The translations under genes and the position numbers were made by a program. From Candidatus Obscuribacter sp. (GTDB lineage Bacteria > Cyanobacteriota > Vampirovibrionia > Obscuribacterales > Obscuribacteraceae): DNA of 64,000 nt. Location: NCBI GenBank assembly GCA_016718315.1, contig JADKDV010000008.1, positions 124,001-188,000 on the forward strand, read 5' to 3'. Numbering within the stretch: position 1 is the stretch's first letter; each line of letters starts with the position of its first letter. This document shows positions 1 to 8,219 of this stretch, piece by piece. The notes beneath the pieces were generated by a model. It was given only the letters and a program-made list of their open reading frames with translations. It ran no database searches and was not told the DNA's origin.

Positions 1-117
1 ACCCACAAGTAATGTTGCCGATGATTTTTTACACACTCGTACAACAAATAATTGCCGCAGTGATTGACCGCTATGTTTTTAAAACAGCCGGATAGATCAA
101 GTCATTACCAGATCAAA

Positions 118-1053
118 TCACCAACGCGGTCTGCAATTGCCATCCACGTCGGGGCGCACAAACTGTTTTTTCCACTCGGTAGCGTAGTCGGCAAATCTGC
201 CTGTTTCGCGCAGCGCTCTCAGGGCTTTTAGCTGTCCTTCAGAGGCTTCTACATCGCCTTGATTGACTCCTCGCACATATTTAGCCACCTGCCAGCCAAG
301 CTGCTTCCAGAGTGGGTAATGACCATTATCCGCCCCATTTTCGTGATCGATAATAGCTTTTGTTGCTTGCTCAGGCGTCATGTTAATGAGCCGATTACCG
401 TGATAGCCGTCATCCATGGTGATCAGTGCATGCCACGGATCTTTGGCACCATGCCAGGAGTCTTTCATCTTCTGCGGTTGATCGCAATCTTCGACAGGTA
501 GACCCATCGCTCCAATGCCTATGCGGATGTCTGACCAGAGTCTGCATTTTTCCAATTCAGTGAGATCAGTCCTTTTGCCGATACGATCCATCATTGCGCC
601 GATCTCGTTAAAGCTCACTTTACCGTCAGCATCACGGTTATTAGTGTCAGCCTGTTTGGAGTAAGGTCTGAGCATTTCGCCCGCCATACCTGCGATTTCT
701 TTGCGCCGCTCCTGCGGTATCGAGCTAAAATCGGCCGGTAGTTTAGTCACCAGGTCCGGTTTTGCCGCCTGCTCTGGCCTTGTTTCCTGCCCTGGTTTTG
801 TTTCTTGTCCTGGCTTTGTCACTAGCTCCGGGCGCCCAGCCTTACCATCAAAATGCTTCATCGAGTCAGGGGTAGTGGTTTGAGCCAGGATAATGGACTG
901 TCTAAAATCCTCAGGTCTGGCATAAACAGACTGAGACAAATTATGTGACTTGTCCGCTGCACCGGTATCAAAGCGCTGCTCAGCCCTATCATCCGGCTTT
1001 CCAGCTTGGGCAAGATTTTTATCCGGGTGGTCTATTGGAGCTTTATCGGCCAT
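118..1053 (-). CDS. Hypothetical protein with one EF-hand loop
   Basis: The 311-residue reading starts at an ATG (position 1053) with GAGAG about 10 nt upstream; a longer in-frame extension to 1116 has no better start. There is no signal peptide or membrane segment. A proline/glutamine-rich linker (about residues 78-98) repeats TKPGQE-like units. Residues 139-150 (NRDADGKVSFNE) fit the canonical 12-residue EF-hand loop with N1, D3, D5, G6, V8 and E12, so Ca2+ binding is plausible. The C-terminal half is Trp-rich and matches no family I recognise. Function unknown. Confidence 0.7.
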   Translation of the reverse strand: MADKAPIDHPDKNLAQAGKPDDRAEQRFDTGAADKSHNLSQSVYARPEDFRQSIILAQTTTPDSMKHFDGKAGRPELVTKPGQETKPGQETRPEQAAKPDLVTKLPADFSSIPQERRKEIAGMAGEMLRPYSKQADTNNRDADGKVSFNEIGAMMDRIGKRTDLTELEKCRLWSDIRIGIGAMGLPVEDCDQPQKMKDSWHGAKDPWHALITMDDGYHGNRLINMTPEQATKAIIDHENGADNGHYPLWKQLGWQVAKYVRGVNQGDVEASEGQLKALRALRETGRFADYATEWKKQFVRPDVDGNCRPRW

Positions 1054-1236
1054 TTGGTAAAGACTCTCTACGTACAAATAGTTATTACCCAAAACCAGGC
1101 AAAAATAAGCAAACAATCACTCTGATCTCGGCAATGCTCGTCCTATTTGAACTCCACCAAATACCTGCATCTCGCACCACTCAGTCAGATTTCATTTTGT
1201 TCTCAAACAGATGATCATGGGCCGCAAGTCAAAGGC

Positions 1237-1911
1237 TTAACTGCGCAACCTGTAACCCAACTTTGGGACATTTTCGATAATCGAGTCGCTGACATTCTCA
1301 TCATCAACCACCTTCCGAATGCGACTTATAGCGGTTCTCAGTCCATCGGCAGTCGCCTGTGCCTCAAAATTCCAGACACGAGCAAGCAAAGTATCAATCG
1401 AAAAAACCTGATTGGGATTGCGAAGAAAAAACTCAAGCAACGCCAGGTCTCTTGGTTGCATCTTCTGGACGACACCATTTTTGGTGAGCTGGCAAATCTG
1501 TGTGTCCAGGACAATGTCGCCATGAACAAGATTATTAGACTTTACCGGCTTGGGGCGGCGCAGGAGAGCACGCAAACGCGCAGCTAGTTCGCGCAGTGAA
1601 AAGGGTTTGGTCAGATAGTCATCGGCACCTGTATCAAGCCCGATTTCCTTATCATTGACGTGTGATTTACCAGTTAAGATCAATACCGGCGCACAACCAC
1701 CTTTGCTGCGGTATTGACTGAGTACTTCCAGCCCACCGATACCTGGCATTTGCAGATCAAGGACAATAGCATCGTATTCGTATACAGCCAAAAGACTGAG
1801 TCCGTCCTCGCCGCAATGCACAGAGTCCACTGTATGCATTTCAGCATTTAGTGATAAAACTACTGTTGATGAGAGATCTTCATCGTCATCAACCAGAAGA
1901 ATTTTTGCCAT
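1237..1911 (-). CDS. OmpR/PhoB-family response regulator
   Basis: 224 residues, the usual length for this family. The N-terminal receiver domain has the acidic pocket (D8-D10), phospho-acceptor D52 in VLDLQMP, T80 and K102 in the TKPF motif. Residues about 128-224 form a winged-helix transcriptional-activation domain ending in the typical VPKLGYRLRS. It should be phosphorylated by a sensor kinase and bind promoter DNA in the cytoplasm. The histidine kinase gene starts about 110-180 bp away on the other strand, so the two probably form a divergently transcribed two-component pair sharing a control region. Regulon unknown. Confidence 0.93.
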   Translation of the reverse strand: MAKILLVDDDEDLSSTVVLSLNAEMHTVDSVHCGEDGLSLLAVYEYDAIVLDLQMPGIGGLEVLSQYRSKGGCAPVLILTGKSHVNDKEIGLDTGADDYLTKPFSLRELAARLRALLRRPKPVKSNNLVHGDIVLDTQICQLTKNGVVQKMQPRDLALLEFFLRNPNQVFSIDTLLARVWNFEAQATADGLRTAISRIRKVVDDENVSDSIIENVPKLGYRLRS

Positions 1912-2092
1912 TTCCTAAAATCTCATGCTCGCCAACCGTTGGTACGCCCAAGACATTATATTTGCTATTTGGCTACTTGTCCGACCCAAGCAGTGAGATA
2001 ATGGGCAAACTAGCATTTGACCATGTCAATTCTTTGGGACAATCGCCCTGAAACCTTCCTCGATTTCTTTAAAAGTAGTTGCACTTGTAACT

Positions 2093-3856
2093 GTGCCCAT
2101 GGTGGTACAGCTAGGACTACTTGCATACATTGTCCAATTGCAAAACGAAGCAGAGGAGTGGCTAAAGACCACCGAGCACTCAAGAGCTATTGCTGACAGT
2201 ATTAACCTGACTTCTCAACATGCATTTGATGCAGTCGCTATGTTTGGCGACAAATCGACTATGACTGACATGGTTATCAACAGCCCAGAGTTTATTAACC
2301 AACGCAACCAGATAAACACAGACTTCGACAACATAGCCCAACTTGTCAAAAATAGCCCAAAAGAAGTCAATATCGCCACCAGCGCTAAATCCTTATGCAA
2401 TACGACATTAGACGAACTCGTCAAAATCATGGAAGTCAGAGCTAAGGCAGATCCTGCCAACAAACCATTAATCAAAAAACTCTGGAAAGAAGTGCGCATG
2501 AAGCTGCCAACGCTCATGAGCGATGATTTGATGTCTCTAGGGCGGGAGATGAAATCCGTTGAAAAGGACTCGGTCAATCATCAGTCTAAATCGCGCCAAA
2601 CGACTACTCTCCTTACGATAATCGGCGCTTGCCTCAATGTCATTTTTACGATTTTACTTGCTACCGCCCTTGTACGATGGCTCACACATCGACTCAATAT
2701 CATCCACGACAACACATACAGGCTAGCGGCATCTCGCAACTTAAACATGCCGTTGAGCGGAAACGATGAGGTGGCAAACATAGATGCGACATTCCATAGT
2801 ATGGTTAGAGAATTGCGCGATGCAAGACGCAAAGAACAAGCTATGTTCACCCTTGCCCATGATGTAATTTGTTCACTGTCCAGAGAAGGTCGCTTTACCT
2901 CAGTCAATCCGGCTTGTGATGACATGCTTGGTGTGACAGAGAGCGACTTATTAGGCACACTCATATTTGATTTAGTCAAAATGGAAAAGGCCAAAGACTT
3001 AGAAGAATACCTGGAACATCTGGCTTCCGGGGGAGATTCTCTTCCATTCGAAACCGAGATGTTCCGCAGTGATGGACAGTTTTTGGACGTGCTCTTTTCT
3101 GCTATCTGGTCCAGCGAGAATCAGTCATACTTTTGCGTTTTGCACAATGTAAGCAGCTGGAAACAAGCGCAAAAACTAAAAGAAGAAGTCGTAGCTATGG
3201 TTACTCATGATTTGCGCAATCCGCTCAATACCATCAGCAACATCCTCGAACTAATAGACAGCGGTGTCATAAAGCAAGGCGATGAAAGATATAGCAAACA
3301 ACTTGTGATAGCTAAACGCAATCGAGACAGAATGCTATCTCTGGTCAATGACTTTTTGGAAATGGAAAAGATTCGCTCAGGTCGCACTGAGCTGGAATTG
3401 CAAAGCATCCGCATCAGCGAGCTATTTTTAACAGTAACAGAAACTCTGGAACATGTTATGTCGGAAGCAGGGATTGCATTAGTCTCTAAGCCTAGTGACC
3501 TGACAATCAATGTCGACAACCATTTGCTCCAAAGAGTGCTCACCAACCTGGTCACAAACGCTGTAAAATTTTCCCCAAAAGGTAGCCAGATAACACTTTC
3601 AGCCAAACTAGCCAGAGACAAAGTTGTTATTTCGGTCCAGGATCAGGGTCGCGGCATTCCACCAGAGATGATTGATTCTATTTTTGAAAAGTACCAACAA
3701 GTCACCGCCAGTGATGCCAAAGTAAAAGGCGGATCGGGCTTAGGTCTGTCTATTTGTCGTGAAATAGTTGCACTGCATGGCGGCAAAATTTGGGTAGAGA
3801 GCCAGGTTGAAAGAGGTAGCGAATTTTGCTTTAGCCTGCCAGCTTCCAGGGCATAG
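2093..3856 (+). CDS. PAS-containing sensor histidine kinase
   Basis: 587 residues when read from the GTG at 2093. Order: N-terminal membrane segment, about 150-residue extracytoplasmic sensor region (CHASE3-like in position), second membrane segment (about 170-196), HAMP linker, PAS domain (about 255-355), HisKA with H372 in VTHDLRNPLN, and HATPase with N box (NLVTNAVKF), G1 (DQGRGIP) and G2 (GGSGLGLSI). It should autophosphorylate and signal to the divergent OmpR-type regulator. The start is uncertain: the same frame stays open back to 2021 and encodes more of the first hydrophobic segment, but contains no ATG; a good ATG at 2023 lies in another frame. The catalytic part is intact. Confidence 0.92.
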   Translation: MPMVVQLGLLAYIVQLQNEAEEWLKTTEHSRAIADSINLTSQHAFDAVAMFGDKSTMTDMVINSPEFINQRNQINTDFDNIAQLVKNSPKEVNIATSAKSLCNTTLDELVKIMEVRAKADPANKPLIKKLWKEVRMKLPTLMSDDLMSLGREMKSVEKDSVNHQSKSRQTTTLLTIIGACLNVIFTILLATALVRWLTHRLNIIHDNTYRLAASRNLNMPLSGNDEVANIDATFHSMVRELRDARRKEQAMFTLAHDVICSLSREGRFTSVNPACDDMLGVTESDLLGTLIFDLVKMEKAKDLEEYLEHLASGGDSLPFETEMFRSDGQFLDVLFSAIWSSENQSYFCVLHNVSSWKQAQKLKEEVVAMVTHDLRNPLNTISNILELIDSGVIKQGDERYSKQLVIAKRNRDRMLSLVNDFLEMEKIRSGRTELELQSIRISELFLTVTETLEHVMSEAGIALVSKPSDLTINVDNHLLQRVLTNLVTNAVKFSPKGSQITLSAKLARDKVVISVQDQGRGIPPEMIDSIFEKYQQVTASDAKVKGGSGLGLSICREIVALHGGKIWVESQVERGSEFCFSLPASRA

Positions 3857-3892
3857 CAGATTGTTCAATAAAACATCTACACCAGTCGCCTA

Positions 3893-4501
3893 TTAGTATT
3901 TTGGCTTGGACTCGCCCTTTTGGACATTCACCAATTCAGTGGGGTAAGGAATCCGACCAGCCATGTCTGAATTTTTTTCATTTAGAGCACTCACCTTAGG
4001 AAGGTTAGCCTCAACAGGTTTGGGATTATTGTTGCCGGTAGTATCACTGGACGGACCCCATTGAGGCATTCTTGACTGCGGCAGGCGAGGGTGAGGCAAA
4101 ACCAAAGTAGAATCCTTAGGTAAAGTGCCTGGGATAAAAGCAGTAGAATCTTTTGGCAAAGTGCCAGGTCTTGCATCTTGGCGCACGATAGCGCCCATAT
4201 CAGTGGGCTTAATCGTGACGCTATCATGAGCCTTGTCGACAGAGGCGGGTTTTGTAGGATTGCGCTGAGTCATATCGCTGGCAGCGGGCTTTGAAGTTGC
4301 AGTCAATTGACTCTCAACTTTATTAGGACGAACTTCGGAAAGCACTAGCTCTGGCAACACATGCTTGGGGAGAGGCTCTTTTGCATCCATTTGTCTGAGG
4401 ATTTGATTGTTTTCTTTGCTACTTACAGTCTCAGCTCGATAGTACGAAGTCGGAGCGCTATCACCTTTTGTAGCCACTTCTCTTTGAATTTCGTTATTCA
4501 T
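3893..4501 (-). CDS. Hypothetical low-complexity protein
   Basis: 202 residues, starting at an ATG with GAGG about 10 nt upstream. Rich in Pro, Lys, Ser and Thr, with no signal peptide, membrane segment or recognisable domain. The unit PGTLPKDST occurs twice in tandem (about residues 112-130). It converges on the histidine kinase gene with only 36 bp between the stops. Such disordered proteins are common around this window; I cannot assign a function. Confidence 0.6.
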   Translation of the reverse strand: MNNEIQREVATKGDSAPTSYYRAETVSSKENNQILRQMDAKEPLPKHVLPELVLSEVRPNKVESQLTATSKPAASDMTQRNPTKPASVDKAHDSVTIKPTDMGAIVRQDARPGTLPKDSTAFIPGTLPKDSTLVLPHPRLPQSRMPQWGPSSDTTGNNNPKPVEANLPKVSALNEKNSDMAGRIPYPTELVNVQKGESKPKY

Positions 4502-4843
4502 AGTAATAAGTCCTCGGGGTAGAAAATTCCTGCCAGTGAAATCAGTTTGCCTTGCTGTTCTAACTAAAGTCTGACTGAAGCAAAAAAAATCGAAGACAAA
4601 AATAAAACGCTTAAGAGCGCTCAGTCCAGGCTCTGGCAGCAGGCATAACCATCGTCCAGAGACCTGGATGACTGAACCTGGTACACCTCAGAATTAGACA
4701 CACACGCCAACTACGCAATACAATAGATCAATCTTTGAAAAAAGTGGTGATCTTCGTACTTACCGCAGGACCTGTCTAATTTTGGTCACAGCGCACAATT
4801 AGCATCGAAGACATGCCCCACAGCACACCAATAGAGGTGCAAA
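4502..4843. other. Divergent intergenic region with long imperfect hairpin
   Basis: This 342-bp gap separates two divergent hypothetical genes and must hold both promoters. Its one clear structure is an imperfect inverted repeat at 4621-4675: CCAGG (4626-4630) and CTCTGG (4631-4636) pair with CCAGAG (4656-4661) and CCTGG (4663-4667), flanked by a TCAGT/ACTGA pair. There is no T tract on either side, so a regulatory stem-loop is more likely than a terminator. I see no gene here. Confidence 0.5.
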
Positions 4844-5551
4844 ATGGAATTTTCTTCGGTCCCAACAGAGTCAGACAACAAATCGGCTGACACAAGCGCC
4901 AATCAAAATGATGGCTCTAAAACCAAACTTTTCGACGATTTCTGGCAAGGCTTCAAACAAGGGACTAAAGACGAGATCCAGTTTGACCAGGACCACTTAG
5001 TCAATACAGGCGTACGCACTGGCCTTGCTGCAGCGGGCGGACAGCTGATGACCGATATCAGAGCCACCTGCAAATCCAATGTCAAAACACAAGCCACGGT
5101 TGGCATGATCTTAAGTACCGGGCACTTCCTTGTATCACCAGGCCACCTGGAGGATGTTACAGAAAAAGCCACTGCCACAGAAACTCACGAAAAAGGATTG
5201 GGCTATGTCGCCGGTCGCTTTCTCACTGATTTAGGACTGACCACTGCCACGACAGCGACAATAGGCAGAGTTAAATGGGAAAGAGGAAGAGAATCCGCAG
5301 TTGCCGAAATATTCGAACGAGAATCGAATCCATACTGGGTCCGCTCGCATGTGGGCGGGCGTGGTCCAAAGACATTTCCAGTAAGCGCACACTTCAGTCA
5401 CCGTGGACTAGATCTCCCAACCAAAGATCAATCACTAGTCAAATTTTTGACAGAGCGCAACGAGACACACCTGCACGATCCGCTATTTGAGAAGTACAAG
5501 CATCTACACAAACCAGAGCTTGAAGGCAAATATTGGACCACAAGAAAATAG
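4844..5551 (+). CDS. Hypothetical protein, possibly continuing past its UAG stop
   Basis: 235 residues from an ATG with GAGGTG 6 nt upstream. The N-terminus is polar. The middle (about residues 57-150) is Gly/Ala/Thr-rich and mildly hydrophobic, and the C-terminus is charged with His-rich stretches. No family recognised. The frame stays open after the UAG at 5549-5551 for another 63 codons to a UGA at 5741-5743. The distal part of that extension, from about 5603, has ordinary Lys/Gln/Ala-rich coding character. A perfect 9-bp hairpin starts 5 nt after the UAG. Read-through, a recent nonsense mutation, or insertion of a small palindromic element are the alternatives. Confidence 0.65.
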   Translation: MEFSSVPTESDNKSADTSANQNDGSKTKLFDDFWQGFKQGTKDEIQFDQDHLVNTGVRTGLAAAGGQLMTDIRATCKSNVKTQATVGMILSTGHFLVSPGHLEDVTEKATATETHEKGLGYVAGRFLTDLGLTTATTATIGRVKWERGRESAVAEIFERESNPYWVRSHVGGRGPKTFPVSAHFSHRGLDLPTKDQSLVKFLTERNETHLHDPLFEKYKHLHKPELEGKYWTTRK

Positions 5552-5556
5552 CATCC

Positions 5557-5596
5557 GCCGACGCGCTGTCACCTTCGGAGGCAAAGACGCGTCGGC
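5557..5596 (+). other. Perfect 9-bp stem-loop after a UAG stop
   Basis: GCCGACGCG (5557-5565) pairs exactly with CGCGTCGGC (5588-5596). The 22-nt loop itself contains CCTTCGGAGG. No T tract follows, so it is not a standard intrinsic terminator. It lies inside the in-frame continuation of the preceding gene. Confidence 0.6.
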
Positions 5597-5719
5597 AGTG
5601 CAAGGGTAAAGAGTCGAGCCAAGCAGGTCAAGCAAGGCATCGCAACTCAAGGCGAATCAACAAAAGGCAAAGCAAAAGACAATGCCACGCAGGACCAAGC
5701 AAATCAATGGAAACGACTC

Positions 5720-6910
5720 TTAAAGCCGTCCCATAGCAGCTGATTCTGCATCCACTTCCTTAGCTTCAACTTCTGCGGCAAAAACGAGATCAGACGGGGC
5801 AACAAGCCAATCAGCTGGAACTTTTCGCAAACCACTTCTGAAGGCTTGTCCATTGGTCGTAGCAGCACTAACCGTGCCATCTTCGGCAATCTTATACTCA
5901 GTGGTGCCGACCATACCGTGGCGTCGCGAGTAGACCGTCACCGCATCAAGCTCGTATACCGTCGAAACTTGTCCTGCGCTTGGCACAATCTCCTGACGGA
6001 AGATCCGCTTTGTCAAAAGAGCACCTTTGAGGTCAAAAGATGACACCTCTAGTTGACTGGCTTTTCTCACCTTGGTGATCATGTACTCATAGGTGCCATC
6101 TGGACGGTAGCAAGTGAGATTGTTGCGCCACTGATAGACCTGAGAGTGGCAGCTCACAGTGATTCCATCATCGTAAAAATCTTCTACCTCAAAGTAAGCG
6201 TATGTGCGGACTTCGCGGCGCTTGATTGTTACACCATCGGCAAAATAGTGATAGATTGCCCAACTGTTAGACTCAGCCAAATTGTTGATGCGCTGCCAGA
6301 CTCGCGCACCATCGGCAGAGTACCTCTCATCGCTTGCAATTGCGCCTTTTAGCGTTGAATCCACAACTCTGGACAAACGACCTAGCGGGTCCAAGAACTC
6401 TCTACGGAAGCGCGCCTTTTCTCCCGTACCCTCTTTCACTTTTTTATCAGTGGCATAGACAACACCGGTGCCACGCAACTGACCACTCGGACTGTAAGTA
6501 AACTCTTTCAAGATCCCGCCATCTATGGGCGAGTAAATTGTCTCCAGATTAAGCATCTTACTGCCATCGGATTTTTTACCTACATAAAAAACCAACTCAC
6601 GCAGCGGCATGTTACCAGCACTGTCTGCAAAGTAGATCTCCTTGCTTGAGCCGTCAAGCATGGTGACTTCATCTATGGCGACACCACTGGAGTCGATACG
6701 TCTTAAGTGCAGAGCCTCTCTGGCTGCTGCATCTGCCAAAACGAGTATTGGCTGATTTTGTGAATACTCGGCAAAGGGTGAGACAAATTGACCATCCACC
6801 GGCTCAAGATGATTTAGCAGTAAGAGCAGTGCAATGACTGCGCCACGGCAAACCAGAGCAGATAAACCACTAGAAGTGGTCAGTCTGCGTAACTTAGGGG
6901 ACTCTTGCAT
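5720..6910 (-). CDS. Secreted YD-repeat-like hypothetical protein
   Basis: About 396 residues from the ATG at 6910 (a TTG at 6943 is an alternative). A hydrophobic segment near residues 21-36 (ALVCRGAVIALLLLLNHL) acts as signal peptide or anchor, so the rest is outside the cytoplasmic membrane. The body contains recurring short beta-strand units with Tyr and Gly-Asp (for example YSPSGQLRGTG and CYRPDGTYEYMI), which resemble isolated RHS/YD repeats. The catalytic or toxin end of true RHS proteins is absent. It follows a small membrane-protein gene by 16-50 bp, so the two are probably co-transcribed. Function unknown. Confidence 0.65.
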   Translation of the reverse strand: MQESPKLRRLTTSSGLSALVCRGAVIALLLLLNHLEPVDGQFVSPFAEYSQNQPILVLADAAAREALHLRRIDSSGVAIDEVTMLDGSSKEIYFADSAGNMPLRELVFYVGKKSDGSKMLNLETIYSPIDGGILKEFTYSPSGQLRGTGVVYATDKKVKEGTGEKARFRREFLDPLGRLSRVVDSTLKGAIASDERYSADGARVWQRINNLAESNSWAIYHYFADGVTIKRREVRTYAYFEVEDFYDDGITVSCHSQVYQWRNNLTCYRPDGTYEYMITKVRKASQLEVSSFDLKGALLTKRIFRQEIVPSAGQVSTVYELDAVTVYSRRHGMVGTTEYKIAEDGTVSAATTNGQAFRSGLRKVPADWLVAPSDLVFAAEVEAKEVDAESAAMGRL

Positions 6911-6958
6911 TTGTTTAAGTCCCGACTTACAGATTGAACTCAAAAGGCTGGCTCTTCA

Positions 6959-7120
6959 TCAGAGCAGACTCTGGCTCATAACGATTAGACCTTTGGCAAT
7001 AATCAAAAACAAGATCACTGCCATGGCAATCGCACTCAGGATTGGCGGTTGCATCTGCGTTCTAGCCATTTCAGCATAAGCTTGGTCTGGCACAAAACCG
7101 TTCACATTCTTGTGTTTCAT
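6959..7120 (-). CDS. Small single-pass membrane protein
   Basis: 53 residues from the ATG at 7120, which has AGGAC 7 nt upstream and is preferred to the ATG at 7141. The N-terminal half is polar, and the C-terminal half carries one strong membrane segment (about residues 25-45, PILSAIAMAVILFLIIAKGL). It precedes the secreted YD-like gene in the same direction with a short gap, suggesting one transcript. No family recognised. Confidence 0.55.
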   Translation of the reverse strand: MKHKNVNGFVPDQAYAEMARTQMQPPILSAIAMAVILFLIIAKGLIVMSQSLL

Positions 7121-7217
7121 GTAATGTCCTTTTCTCTGCAATTAAATTCAAGATGTTCTTGCAGGTAGTCAAATTTATTGAGATGTTGTCCAATGCCTAA
7201 AGGTCATTGGCTGATCT

Positions 7218-7625
7218 TTACTGGCTTCTGCCAATAGCGCCGAGTTTTGCTTCCAGCGCAAAAACATCTTCTCTGGGTCCCTTGATCGTGTAAATCAGGG
7301 CATATAGCTTTGGCTCTGCCTCCCGAGGTGACACCAGACGGATGTCGTCCTGCATCACTTTCAACTTGAGGCGATGCCCTTCCAGGATTAGACAGCGCAG
7401 GGCCTCTTCGGCGTCCTTTTTGTTCAGAGCACCAGTGGCGGTGGCGAGGATGATGTTTTCGATGACAGTGTCAGGACGTTCATCAATCGGAGCGGTTGGG
7501 GCACCGGCAGGTGTTTCGACCCCGTTTATCTGACGAAAAGCAATAACATTGCTACCGTCACCGTCTGGCTGAGGGGCACGCATCTGACTTGTAGACTTGG
7601 GAGTAAGGGTAACAACGTTGGACAT
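7218..7625 (-). CDS. Hypothetical protein
   Basis: 135 residues, ATG start with AAGGAAC about 8 nt upstream. The first 50 residues are polar and disordered. Residues about 60-90 look helical and contain NKKDAEEALRCLILEGHR. The end (LYALIYTIKGPREDVFAL) could form a beta strand and helix. No signal peptide or membrane segment. It lies upstream of the small membrane-protein gene on the same strand, 97 bp away, so it may share its transcript. Function unknown. Confidence 0.6.
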   Translation of the reverse strand: MSNVVTLTPKSTSQMRAPQPDGDGSNVIAFRQINGVETPAGAPTAPIDERPDTVIENIILATATGALNKKDAEEALRCLILEGHRLKLKVMQDDIRLVSPREAEPKLYALIYTIKGPREDVFALEAKLGAIGRSQ

Positions 7626-8027
7626 TGTTTGGGTTCCTTGTTGATTGTTGGTGGTAAGGAGTAAATCTGCCGCTTATTGGTCAGATCATTAGGCAAAAGA
7701 TAAACACAACTGGTTATTGCTAATTGAGGGGCCAGGTTGGGTGGTTTGGGAAATTGAATACTTGATTTGCACCATACACTTTGAAACCACTTCGTTCCTA
7801 CAGCTCTTATAGCTAATTTAGAAATCTAGACCCCAAAACAGTCATCACAGTTAGTTCAGCGGGTGCTGGTATGCTCTCGCTAGAAACAATTGGTATGCAT
7901 GGCAGCCGGCTCAGTTATGGCAACTGGCTCAGTTATTGCCGTTATTTACTATATAGACAAATAGATACAACACTAAAAATAAGATGCCAGGTCATAAAAA
8001 AACAGTGATAAATACCGAGACACAAAA

Positions 8028-8068
8028 TCAAAAAAGGAACAGCCAGAAAGAATTGCTTCCTTCTGGCT
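8028..8068 (-). terminator. Intrinsic terminator of the fadA-fadB transcript
   Basis: On the minus strand AGCCAGAA (8068-8061) pairs with TTCTGGCT (8048-8041), and the stem is followed by a T-rich run (about 8036-8028). It is the last of three hairpins downstream of the multifunctional beta-oxidation gene. Confidence 0.6.
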
Positions 8069-8157
8069 TTCCCATAGCTCTTGTGCCGCTGCCAGACCCA
8101 GTCAGGAGACTGCAATCTTACGACAGCGGCACAAGCACAGTTGCACTTTTCGTCTTT

Positions 8158-8193
8158 GCTCTCAGCGCGATATTGCACACGCTGAGAGCTTTT
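8158..8193 (+). terminator. Terminator-like hairpin followed by TTTT
   Basis: GCTCTCAGCG (8158-8167) pairs perfectly with CGCTGAGAGC (8180-8189) and is followed on the plus strand by TTTT. Its polarity is odd because no plus-strand gene lies upstream. It may block antisense transcription entering the beta-oxidation operon from the left. Confidence 0.5.
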
Positions 8194-8219
8194 AGTCGAG
8201 ATCAAACCGGATGGACTCT

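Larger units (their letters stand above)
7626..8219. other. 594-bp intergenic region, structured in its second half
   Basis: No convincing gene. Two overlapping short open frames near 7942-8235 lie on opposite strands and run through hairpins, and I do not accept either. Positions 7626-7980 are AT-rich with nothing I recognise. Positions 8041-8189 hold three consecutive strong inverted repeats immediately downstream of the FadB-type gene: 8041-8048/8061-8068, 8080-8090/8125-8135 (11 bp, perfect) and 8158-8167/8180-8189 (10 bp, perfect). Confidence 0.6.

Noticed and set aside
5549..5551. UAG as pyrrolysine codon
   Set aside because: No pyl genes or methylamine methyltransferases are in the window and the lineage is not known to use pyrrolysine; read-through or insertion is a simpler explanation.
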